Source of the DNA: Berkiella_A sp963976875
GTDB taxonomy: Bacteria > Pseudomonadota > Gammaproteobacteria > Berkiellales > Berkiellaceae
DNA: 22,827 bases
Assembly: GCA_963976875.1 (NCBI GenBank)
Contig: CAXBML010000039.1
Location: forward strand, 1-22,827
Direction: 5' to 3'
The notes under the pieces were generated by a model, which had not been told where the DNA came from, did not search any database, and saw nothing but the letters and a program-made list of their open reading frames with translations. The translations under genes were made by a program, and so were the position numbers. Positions 1-7,361 of the stretch are shown here, one piece after another; the first letter of the stretch is position 1, and every line of letters starts with the position of its first letter.

Positions 1-235
1 CCACAAATAAAACAACATGATAATGGTTAGCCATCACAGCATAAGCGGCAATTTTAATGGAAAAAACTTGGGCTAAAAATTTTAATCTAGCAATTATCCA
101 TTCTTTACGATGAGAATAGTCTTTTTGAGTGAGGCTATCCTTGCCACAAAGATAGCTGCGGCGCACACAACGTGCCATAACATGATAATAAGGCGTTGAA
201 TCTATATTGATTTGTTTTGAACGGGGTACGGACAT
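1..235 (-). CDS. REP-associated tyrosine transposase-like protein (IS200/Y1 family), 5' part only
   Basis: The first 78 residues of a minus-strand gene are visible; the rest lies beyond the left edge. The protein begins MSVPRSKQIN and contains the N-terminal pattern TPYYHVMARCVRR (about residues 15-27) and a final block AAYAVMANHYHVVL (about 63-76). The HxH within NHYH is the metal-binding HUH motif of Y1 (IS200-type) single-strand transposases, and the AYAVMxNHYH context is typical of the REP-associated tyrosine transposase (RAYT) group and related COG1943 proteins. The catalytic tyrosine would lie in the missing part. These proteins are usually single domesticated genes rather than active insertion sequences. 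No clear ribosome binding site precedes the ATG. The family call is firm; whether the gene is intact cannot be seen. Confidence 0.85.
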   Translation of the reverse strand, partial: MSVPRSKQINIDSTPYYHVMARCVRRSYLCGKDSLTQKDYSHRKEWIIARLKFLAQVFSIKIAAYAVMANHYHVVLFV

Positions 236-361
236 AAATTAACAACCATCTGTATATATTACTGTTGATCAATAATATATTCCTGCAGATAAAAGCTTGT
301 CAACTTAACAGGGGTGGCCTGATAGTATGATAGTACTATAATAAATTTATACTTAATTATT

Positions 362-793
362 ATGGGATCTATGGTGCGCAACTTAATATTTACGATAACC
401 CTTCTCTTTGGATATACTTCTTCTGTGCAAGCTATATTGGCAATGAGCCCTACCAATCCAGAGGCTCCGGTTAACACAGAAGTAAAAGAAGGTATAAAGC
501 TAAAAGAAATGACTCTTGATTGCGTTGCTCAAATTAAAAGCTGTAAAGCTTTAACCTCTCAAAAAATGAGTTCAAAAATATTAGAACAAAATAATTATCG
601 TGCTTGCATTATTAAAGGTTTATATCCATTGGTTAAAAATGGGAACCTCATTGCACCTGCTTATATTGCGCAAGCTTACCATGCCTTAGGCTCAGGCGAA
701 AACTATGAGAAATGGATACAATACTTCAAGGGCCAGGAGATTTTATCAGACCATGCTAAACAAGAGGTTCTCTCAAGGTTAGAAAATAGATAG
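362..793 (+). CDS. small exported protein of unknown function
   Basis: This 143-aa protein is not one I recognise. A signal peptide is evident: a short basic start (MVRN, from the second ATG), a hydrophobic core LIFTITLLFGY, and a likely cleavage after SSVQA (residue 24). The mature part is about 120 residues, hydrophilic and predicted helical, with three cysteines (in LDCVAQ, KSCKAL and YRACIIK) that could form a disulphide in the periplasm. The helix-rich segment near residues 80-140 (IKGLYPLVKNG, AYIAQAYHALG, YEKWIQYFKGQ) looks faintly like TPR/Sel1 helices, but no consensus repeat can be claimed. The second ATG at 371 gives the better signal peptide and may be the true start; neither has a good ribosome binding site. 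A strong terminator follows 7 bases after the stop. It is probably a monocistronic gene. Confidence 0.7.
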   Translation: MGSMVRNLIFTITLLFGYTSSVQAILAMSPTNPEAPVNTEVKEGIKLKEMTLDCVAQIKSCKALTSQKMSSKILEQNNYRACIIKGLYPLVKNGNLIAPAYIAQAYHALGSGENYEKWIQYFKGQEILSDHAKQEVLSRLENR

Positions 794-800
794 TGGGTTA

Positions 801-830
801 AAAAAAGCCACTTCAATTAGTGGCTTTTTT
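801..830. terminator. bidirectional intrinsic terminator
   Basis: A perfect 12-bp inverted repeat (AAAAAAGCCACT / AGTGGCTTTTTT) encloses a 6-base loop. It has a T run on the plus strand and, read in reverse, a T run on the minus strand. It lies between the convergent small exported protein (stop at 793) and the porin (stop at 850) and can serve both. Confidence 0.88.
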
Positions 831-849
831 ATTGAAAAAAGGCTTAGAT

Positions 850-2112
850 CTACCAAACAATCTGAGCTCTAGTGCCAATGATATTCATATGTCGTTTCGC
901 AGGATTTGGATTATTCGCATTGCCCAAAGCTTGAGTTGGATCTATACTCGCATAAATATAATTAGTACGAATTAATAAATTGTTATTAACATACCAATTT
1001 AAAGCTAAAGATACATTATTCTCTTTACCACCATGAATGTCTTCATCATTTAAATTAACCATGCTGTAACGTGCTGCGACTTCCCAGGCACCATACTTAC
1101 ATTTTGGTGTAATCTTACCAAATGAACCACTTTTCATTTTATGTTCTCTGTGCTCACCAGTAAGAACATAAGAGGCTTGGGTATGCCAACCATAAAAATT
1201 TAAAGTCGGTTTACTGCCTCGATGAACATTCGCTTGTAAATATTCTGATTGCACAACTAATGGACCATACTGACCAGATAACTCAGCACCCCACTCATTG
1301 TAGTTGTCGATTTCCATCATGTTGCCAGAGTTTATTAATTGAGGCGTGTTTCGAGCTCTTGCCTCAGGACGTGTGCTAAAACGTCTACCGTCCGTATTAG
1401 GCGAACCATCTCTGAATGTAGGAGAATTTTCTGCATAAACACCAGACAGGCCAAACTGTAAGACTTTATCATGACAATTTATTGGAGCATAAACAAAACG
1501 AGCTGTGCTCGTTATATTATCTGAGCGATGTTTAATATTTGGCGTGTCTCTGTTAGTGCCTGCCAAAGGTGTTGTTGTTGATAAGATTATCGCATGGTGA
1601 TCGCTCCATTGAACCATCTGTCCACCAATCCCCATACAAGGTGCAAATGCGACAATGGGTAAGCTTCTTTCTAAAAATGGAATCCACTTTCCACTGTTGG
1701 CATTTTCCAGGCAGAATGGCGATATCACTTGACCAATATTAAATTCCATATTGTCTATGCCGCTATAAGTGAAGTATGCATCACTAACACTGACGCCATT
1801 TTCAAAAGATAAAGAAACAGAAAAACTTAAATCTTCACCAATGCCACCACCAAAAGAGTTTTCAACCGCTCTCAGGTTTGTACCACTAGGAAATTCATCG
1901 CGGCGCGCTTTATAGTTATCAGGAAAAGCAACTGCATCAAGTTTTACAACACCGTGCATGCTAAACCAGTAGTTGTTATCTTCGGAACGATAAATTTCAA
2001 TCCCCCCGTCTGCTTTGACATGATCGGGGCTGGCATATGCTGCTTGATGTGAAAAAGCTAGGGCAAGTAAGGCAATTTTAGAATATTTATTGTTTTGCAT
2101 TTTTACAACCAT
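850..2112 (-). CDS. OprO/OprP-family outer membrane porin
   Basis: A 420-aa beta-barrel porin of the outer membrane. A signal peptide runs through KIALLALAFSHQAAYA with likely cleavage before SPDH. The mature protein has alternating amphipathic strands, a start typical of the family (GGIEIYRSEDNNYWFSMHGVVKLDA, shown here only by its key Gly, Phe and His), a conserved segment with FNIGQVISPF near residue 125, and a C-terminal strand ending IGTRAQIVW. The final aromatic residue is the usual signal for BAM-dependent barrel insertion. The family (phosphate-selective porin O and P) is named after Pseudomonas phosphate and pyrophosphate channels; many members in other bacteria are general or unknown-specificity porins, so phosphate selectivity is not implied. 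The ATG at 2112 gives MVVKMQNN; the ATG at 2100 (MQNNKYSK) gives a more ordinary signal peptide and may be the real start. It is divergent from the acetolactate synthase gene. Confidence 0.8.
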   Translation of the reverse strand: MVVKMQNNKYSKIALLALAFSHQAAYASPDHVKADGGIEIYRSEDNNYWFSMHGVVKLDAVAFPDNYKARRDEFPSGTNLRAVENSFGGGIGEDLSFSVSLSFENGVSVSDAYFTYSGIDNMEFNIGQVISPFCLENANSGKWIPFLERSLPIVAFAPCMGIGGQMVQWSDHHAIILSTTTPLAGTNRDTPNIKHRSDNITSTARFVYAPINCHDKVLQFGLSGVYAENSPTFRDGSPNTDGRRFSTRPEARARNTPQLINSGNMMEIDNYNEWGAELSGQYGPLVVQSEYLQANVHRGSKPTLNFYGWHTQASYVLTGEHREHKMKSGSFGKITPKCKYGAWEVAARYSMVNLNDEDIHGGKENNVSLALNWYVNNNLLIRTNYIYASIDPTQALGNANNPNPAKRHMNIIGTRAQIVW

Positions 2113-2346
2113 TTCTGAGGTCAGAAATTATTTATTATTAATTTGCTAACCAACTTAAGACTACAGGGTACGCGCAATTATTTAGCATCCAAGCAAAATT
2201 ATCAATAGCCTATGTATAAAAAAATAATTTAATGCCTTTTGAGAGTTACTTTAATAACATTTTTTTAGTTAAGACAAGCATCCCAACTTTTGTCATATCA
2301 TGATAAAGTGACCAACAAGTAAAATCTAAAGGATTGACATTCTATT

Positions 2347-3999
2347 ATGAGTAACGCCTCTGATCTATTTATTAAAGCGCTTGAAAACGAAGGGGTAGAA
2401 ATTATTTACGCTGTCCCAGGTGAAGAAAACCTTGATTTCCTTGAAGCGCTACGCAAATCTACCATCAAATTGGTATTAACACGGCATGAGCAAAGCGCGG
2501 GATTTATGGCTGCCACCTACGGCCGTTTAACCGGAAAAACGGGCGTTTGTTTAGCAACACTTGGCCCTGGTGCAACTAATTTACTGACGTCTGCGGCTTA
2601 TGCACAGTTAGGTGCATTCCCTATGCTCATGATTACGGGCCAAAAACCTATAAAACAAAGCAAGCAAGGACAATTTCAAATTATTGACGTTGTCAGTATG
2701 ATGCGCCCTATTACTAAATATGCTAAACAGATCGTCAACGCCAATATGATTCCAAGTATGGTGCGAGAGGCATTTAGGCAAGCGGAAGAAGAGCGCCCAG
2801 GAGCGGTTCATTTAGAATTACCAGAAGATATTGCGGCAGAACAAGTGGATAGTAATACCGCTTGTGTTTTCACCGTGAGTAAACGAGCCCGAGAAATTGC
2901 CAGCCAACCCAATATCGACGATGCGGTCAATCTTATTCAACAAGCAAAGCACCCTTTTGTTTTGATAGGCGCTGGCGCAAACCGAAGCCGAATATGCAAA
3001 GCGTTATCCCAATTTATTGATATAACCGGAATACCATTTTTTAATACCCAAATGGGCAAAGGTGTGGTGAGTGAAGAGCACCCTCTTTTTCTAGGTACCG
3101 CAGCATTGTCAGATCATGACTACTTGCACTGCGCCATTGACTTTGCAGATTTGATTATTAATATAGGTCATGACGTTGTAGAAAAGCCACCATTTTTCAT
3201 GAAGCATGGCGGTACAAAAGTGATACATGTGAATTTTAAGTCTGCTATAGTTGACAATGTCTATTTCCCGCAACTTGAAGTGGTTGGTGACATTTCCGAT
3301 TCATTATTGCGTATTGGCCACTTGGCAAAAAAAACAGCATCACACAATTTTGATTATTTTTTCAAAGTGCAAAAACACCTCCAAGCCCATATTCGCTTGG
3401 GTTCGGATGATAATAGCTTCCCAGTAATCCCCCAGCGTTTTGTTTCTGACGTTCGTAAGGTTATGGCTGGTGATGGTATTATTGCGCTAGACAATGGCAC
3501 TTATAAAATATGGTTTGCTCGTAATTATCCCGCATTATTACAAAACACTGTATTGCTTGATAATGCGCTGGCGACAATGGGCGCAGGCTTACCCTCTGCG
3601 ATGGAGGCCGCAAGGTTATATCCTGAGAGGCAAGTTATGGCTATCTGTGGTGATGGTGGCTTTATGATGAATAGCCAAGAAATAGAAACAGCCGTACGCA
3701 TGAAACTGAATCTGGTTATATTAATATTACGAGATGATGCATATGGCATGATTCGCTGGAAACAATACGGTATGGGCTTTGCCGATTTTGGTTTGGAGTT
3801 TGGTAACCCAAATTTTGTTCAATATGCCGATAGCTTTGGTATAAAAGGTTATAGCGTTAGCAAAACAGAAGACTTCTTACCTTTAATGGAGCAATGCTTT
3901 GCAGAGGGCGGAATTCACCTAATCGATCTGCCTATTGATTATTCGGATAGCAAAAAAGTTTTAATTGATGAATTAAGAGATAAGGTTTGCCTGATATGA
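2347..3999 (+). CDS. alsS: acetolactate synthase-type thiamine-diphosphate enzyme (large/catalytic subunit)
   Basis: A 550-aa cytosolic ThDP enzyme with the full three-domain architecture. The N-terminal PYR domain holds the catalytic glutamate E48 in TRHEQSAGFMA and GPGATN near residue 80. A central domain follows, and the C-terminal PP domain has GDGGF starting at G435 and, 26 residues on, RDDAYGM. D463 sits where catabolic acetolactate synthases have an aspartate metal ligand, rather than the asparagine usual in anabolic AHAS. No small regulatory subunit gene (ilvN/ilvH) is adjacent, so a catabolic, FAD-independent enzyme is likely. The known family reaction is two pyruvate to acetolactate plus CO2. 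Its partner here is an aldehyde dehydrogenase whose ATG overlaps the stop codon of this gene (ATGA), so the in vivo product might instead be an aldehyde or a different 2-oxo acid condensation. An AAAGGA at 2328-2333 precedes the ATG at a long spacing. A 10-bp palindrome (TATCATGATA, 2296-2305) lies upstream. The family is certain and the precise substrate is not. Confidence 0.88.
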   Translation: MSNASDLFIKALENEGVEIIYAVPGEENLDFLEALRKSTIKLVLTRHEQSAGFMAATYGRLTGKTGVCLATLGPGATNLLTSAAYAQLGAFPMLMITGQKPIKQSKQGQFQIIDVVSMMRPITKYAKQIVNANMIPSMVREAFRQAEEERPGAVHLELPEDIAAEQVDSNTACVFTVSKRAREIASQPNIDDAVNLIQQAKHPFVLIGAGANRSRICKALSQFIDITGIPFFNTQMGKGVVSEEHPLFLGTAALSDHDYLHCAIDFADLIINIGHDVVEKPPFFMKHGGTKVIHVNFKSAIVDNVYFPQLEVVGDISDSLLRIGHLAKKTASHNFDYFFKVQKHLQAHIRLGSDDNSFPVIPQRFVSDVRKVMAGDGIIALDNGTYKIWFARNYPALLQNTVLLDNALATMGAGLPSAMEAARLYPERQVMAICGDGGFMMNSQEIETAVRMKLNLVILILRDDAYGMIRWKQYGMGFADFGLEFGNPNFVQYADSFGIKGYSVSKTEDFLPLMEQCFAEGGIHLIDLPIDYSDSKKVLIDELRDKVCLI

Positions 4000-5411
4000 C
4001 AAAAATAAAAGGAAGTTCCAGTTCTTTATCATTAGATGTGACCTCGCCTTTTGATGGTGCGTTGATACAAAATATTGCAAAAAAAACGGCTGAAGATGCT
4101 GAATTAATGCTACAAATTGCACATACTGCATTTAAAAATCGTGTTACTTGGCTTGAACCCCATGAAAGAATCGCTATATTGCATAAATTAGCAGATCTAG
4201 TCCGAAATGAGTCCGAGCAGTTTGCAATGCTAATAGCGTCAGAGGGAGGCAAGCCCTTAATGGATGCTAAAATTGAAGTCGCGAGAGCCATTGACGGTAT
4301 TGACTTAGCTGCAAAAGAATTATCTAGTGTCATGAGCGGCAAAGAGATCCCCATGGGATATACAAAACCCTCAGTAAATCGCAAAGCATTCACAACATAC
4401 GAGCCTATAGGGGTTGTAGTCGCGATCAGTGCTTTCAACCACCCTTTGAATTTAATTGTTCATCAAGTTGTACCAGCAATTGCGGTTGGCTGCCCTGTTA
4501 TCGTGAAACCTGCCTCTTCCACCCCTTTGAATTGTATTCGCTTTGTAGAACTAGTACACCAAGCTGGCTTGCCTTTAGAATGGTGCCAAGTATGTGTTTG
4601 CGACAGTCAGGTTGCGGAAAAATTGGCTACAGATAAGCGAATTGGATTCATGTCCTTTATTGGCTCGGGAAACGTCGGTTGGGCTTTAAAAAATAAGCTG
4701 GCCCCTGGTGTACGATGTGCTCTCGAACATGGTGGAGTAGCGCCGGTTATAATTGATAATGGTATAAATGTTGACGAGATCATTGCCCCATTATTAAAAG
4801 GCGCTTTTTATCATGCGGGCCAAGTTTGTGTGTCTGTGCAGCGAATTTATGCACCCAGCAATATCGCCAAAAAAATCGCTAAAAAATTAGCCGCAGCAGC
4901 CGCTAAGCTGATCGTAGGTGATGCAAAAGCCCCTGATACTGAGGTCGGGCCTCTAATATCTCCACGAGAAGTGACACGCGTCGAAGCATGGGTGAATGAT
5001 GCCATTGAGAGTGGTGCCAAATGTCTGACTGGCGGTAAAAGACTAAGTGATTCGCTTTATGCCCCTACTGTTTTGCTAAACCCCACAGAAAATGCCAAAG
5101 TATCAATGCAGGAGGTTTTTGGTCCTGTGGTTTGTGTTTATGCATATGACGACCGATTAGAGGCAATTGATCGTGCCAATCAATTGGATTTTGCCTTTCA
5201 AGCTTCTGTATTCACAAATAATCTAGACGTTGCTTTTGATACAGTAGAAAGACTTGATGCCTCTACGGTGGTCGTCAACGATCATACCGCTTTTAGAGTT
5301 GACTGGATGCCGTTTGGGGGACGTAGACACTCTGGCTATGGCATGGGCGGTATTGGCTATACCATGCATGACATGCTGCAATCTAAAATGGCCGTCTTTA
5401 AAACTAATTAA
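3996..5411 (+). CDS. NAD(P)-dependent aldehyde dehydrogenase
   Basis: A 471-aa aldehyde dehydrogenase that oxidises an aldehyde to a carboxylic acid. Catalytic residues are visible with family spacing: N148 in SAFNHPLN, general base E244 in ALEHGG (normally LELGG; the histidine is a variation) and nucleophile C278 in AGQVCVS, 34 residues after the glutamate as expected. EVFGPVV and FGGRRHSGYG near the C-terminus are also standard. The ATG at 3996 overlaps the upstream TGA (ATGA) and has AAGG 10 bases before it, so I prefer it to the in-frame TTG at 3987. Overlap implies translational coupling to the acetolactate-synthase-type enzyme. The substrate is unknown; resemblance is to the lactaldehyde / succinate-semialdehyde / GapN-like side of the superfamily rather than to the CoA-acylating enzymes. 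An intrinsic terminator follows. Confidence 0.9.
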   Translation: MTKIKGSSSSLSLDVTSPFDGALIQNIAKKTAEDAELMLQIAHTAFKNRVTWLEPHERIAILHKLADLVRNESEQFAMLIASEGGKPLMDAKIEVARAIDGIDLAAKELSSVMSGKEIPMGYTKPSVNRKAFTTYEPIGVVVAISAFNHPLNLIVHQVVPAIAVGCPVIVKPASSTPLNCIRFVELVHQAGLPLEWCQVCVCDSQVAEKLATDKRIGFMSFIGSGNVGWALKNKLAPGVRCALEHGGVAPVIIDNGINVDEIIAPLLKGAFYHAGQVCVSVQRIYAPSNIAKKIAKKLAAAAAKLIVGDAKAPDTEVGPLISPREVTRVEAWVNDAIESGAKCLTGGKRLSDSLYAPTVLLNPTENAKVSMQEVFGPVVCVYAYDDRLEAIDRANQLDFAFQASVFTNNLDVAFDTVERLDASTVVVNDHTAFRVDWMPFGGRRHSGYGMGGIGYTMHDMLQSKMAVFKTN

Positions 5412-5440
5412 GCCTTTTAAGTCCAAAATCTTTAAATACA

Positions 5441-5475
5441 TACAAAAATGCCGGCAAAAGCCGGCATTTTTTGTA
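5441..5475. terminator. bidirectional intrinsic terminator
   Basis: The stem ATGCCGGC / GCCGGCAT with an AAAA loop is flanked by A5 on the left and T6 on the right. It ends the acetolactate synthase / aldehyde dehydrogenase operon on the plus strand and, in reverse, the rhlE gene whose stop is at 5495. Confidence 0.9.
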
Positions 5476-5494
5476 AGGTCTGGCATGCTCAATA

Positions 5495-6934
5495 TTAAGA
5501 GCCTCTTGTTTTACTGCCACCTGTACGCCCAGCGCCACTACTGCGACTGTTATTGCTACCCGTACGACCAGTGCTACGACTTGCGCCAGTTCTATTGTTT
5601 GGACTTTTTTTCTTACGATTGTCACTCCCTGCTTTTCTTCTGTCATGAGAAGTATCAGCACTATCCGCCTTCTTTCTGGGGTTTCTCTCTGAACTTCTTT
5701 CTGAGCGCTGTCCACCTTCAGATTTGCGGCGACTCACTGCGGCTCGTTTTGCTTTATAGCCTTCTGAGCTGCGGCGGGCAGGTAACCTGTCTGGAACAGA
5801 ATGATCTGGTTCAAAGCCATCTATTAGCTCCCGAGTTATGTTTTGCTTCAGGACTTTTTCAATATCACATAGTTGTTTGATCTCATCAGCACTGACTAAA
5901 GATATCGCTTGCCCAGTGGCCCCAGCTCGGCCAGTACGACCAATGCGATGTACATAATCTTCAGGCACATTAGGCAGATCAATATTAACCACTTGGCCTA
6001 ATCCATCAATATCAATACCGCGAGCGGCGACATCTGTTGCAACCAGAACCTGAATTTTGCCTTGCTTAAAGCTATCCAATGCTTTCGTGCGTTGTAGTTG
6101 ACTTTTATTACCGTGAATAGCAAGCGCTAATATGTCATCCTGGCTCAAGCGTTTTACTAATTTATTTGCACCATGCTTAGTACGACAGAATACAAGTGCT
6201 TGGTACCAATCATTATCTCGAATTAAAAAGCTTAGCAATTCAGCTTTTCTGGCTTTATCAACCGGGTGAATTTTATGCTTCACGCTTTTCGCAGACGTGA
6301 CCTGAGGCGCGACATTAATTTCAACTGGATTATGAAGCAAACCTTTTGCAAACTTGCGAATATCATGAGAGAACGTTGCAGAAAATAAAAGGTTTTGCCT
6401 TTTCTTGGGTAACTGAGCTAAAACTTTTTTGATATCATGAATAAAACCCATATCTAGCATACGGTCAGCTTCATCTAGCACCAACATTTTAACTTCGTTT
6501 AACCTTACGGCACGCTGCTGAAATAAATCTAATAATCTTCCTGGCGTTGCGACTAAAATATCAACACCATTTTGTAATTTTTGGATTTGCGGATTAATTT
6601 TGACCCCACCAAAAACAATCGTAGAGCGTAATGAAAGATGTTTTCCATAGTCCTGGATAGACTCATGTATTTGGGCTGCTAATTCACGGGTTGGCGCGAG
6701 AATTAATGCTCGCGGCGCCTTGCTACTTGAAGCTTCTTTTTTATTAAGCATATGTAACATCGGCAAAGTAAAGCCTGCTGTTTTACCTGTGCCCGTTTGA
6801 GCGCAAGCCATAATATCCCCGCCTTTTAAAACCACTGGAATGGCTTGTTCTTGAATAGGCGATGGGTTTGTGTACCCTTTTTCATGAACAGCTTGTACCA
6901 ACTGTTCAGATAGACCAAGAATTTTGAACGACAT
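5495..6934 (-). CDS. rhlE: DEAD-box ATP-dependent RNA helicase RhlE
   Basis: A 479-aa RNA helicase acting in RNA remodelling, ribosome assembly or mRNA turnover. The RecA-like core is complete: Q motif around residues 20-28 (GYTNPSPIQ), Walker A AQTGTGKT (45-52), PTRELA (81-86), TPGRLLD (130-136), DEAD (154-157), SAT in domain 2's linker region, RGIDIDG, and HRIGRTGRAG. After about residue 385 comes a low-complexity basic tail rich in Arg, Ser, Gly and Lys, ending in repeated SGRTGSxxSR-like units; such tails bind RNA non-specifically in RhlE proteins. The ATG at 6934 is chosen because AAGGG lies 5-6 bases upstream; an in-frame TTG at 6952 lies upstream of that site and is unlikely. It is monocistronic, with its own promoter region in the 427-bp gap upstream. 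Confidence 0.95.
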   Translation of the reverse strand: MSFKILGLSEQLVQAVHEKGYTNPSPIQEQAIPVVLKGGDIMACAQTGTGKTAGFTLPMLHMLNKKEASSSKAPRALILAPTRELAAQIHESIQDYGKHLSLRSTIVFGGVKINPQIQKLQNGVDILVATPGRLLDLFQQRAVRLNEVKMLVLDEADRMLDMGFIHDIKKVLAQLPKKRQNLLFSATFSHDIRKFAKGLLHNPVEINVAPQVTSAKSVKHKIHPVDKARKAELLSFLIRDNDWYQALVFCRTKHGANKLVKRLSQDDILALAIHGNKSQLQRTKALDSFKQGKIQVLVATDVAARGIDIDGLGQVVNIDLPNVPEDYVHRIGRTGRAGATGQAISLVSADEIKQLCDIEKVLKQNITRELIDGFEPDHSVPDRLPARRSSEGYKAKRAAVSRRKSEGGQRSERSSERNPRKKADSADTSHDRRKAGSDNRKKKSPNNRTGASRSTGRTGSNNSRSSGAGRTGGSKTRGS

Positions 6935-7361
6935 AAAGACCCTTAATGACAATCTTGAAGATTATATTTATACATAACAAAAAATAAGTGGCTAGTTGAT
7001 GGCTTGAGAGGATATCAAGAATACGAAGTATTACAGCTTGCCAACGTGTACGTCATGTAAAATGACGTGGTGCGACATGCCATAATTTAGTTTGAAGAAA
7101 ATAAATAACTAATCAACAAATGGTAATTAAAGATGACGCCATTACCTAATAAGTAAGTAATCAAAGCCAGTATACAATATTCTGACTATAATTTCCTAGC
7201 TTTTTGATTCATTTAAACTGTTACGGTGGTTCAATAGCGCATAATTGACTCCTGTTGCTAACTTGTTTTCGTGAATATAGGTGATTTCCTCCTAGTCTTG
7301 TTTACTTTTCTGGTAGATAACTTACAATGCACAATAAAAAGCAATAGAGCGTGTAAGTACA
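6935..7361. other. gene-free stretch between divergent rhlE and the HAD-like gene
   Basis: This gap of 427 bases holds the promoters of two divergent genes. I find no convincing open frame and no tRNA. A TATAAT at 7187-7192 reads toward the HAD-like gene but has no good -35 partner. An inverted repeat at 7050-7068 is the only clear structure. Confidence 0.6.
7050..7068. promoter_or_regulatory. 7-bp inverted repeat, possible operator or small hairpin
   Basis: ACGTCAT and ATGACGT flank the 5-base spacer GTAAA. There is no T run on either side, so a terminator is unlikely. Its place about 116 bases upstream of rhlE and 290 upstream of the HAD-like gene would suit a dimeric repressor site for rhlE, but no regulator can be named. 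Confidence 0.3.

Noticed and set aside
259..477. 72-aa minus-strand frame
   Set aside because: Antisense to the signal-peptide gene at 362 and without a ribosome binding site.
2347..3999. Anabolic acetohydroxyacid synthase (ilvB/ilvI)
   Set aside because: No adjacent small subunit or ilvC, an aspartate at the metal position typical of catabolic enzymes, and pairing with an aldehyde dehydrogenase.
3932..4438. 168-aa minus-strand frame
   Set aside because: Antisense to the start of the aldehyde dehydrogenase, whose catalytic motifs make the plus strand certain.
5254..5880. 208-aa open frame on the plus strand, Cys- and Tyr-rich
   Set aside because: It lies opposite the low-complexity Arg/Ser/Gly tail of rhlE and the end of the ALDH gene; the odd composition is the complement of RGS-type codons, and it spans a terminator.
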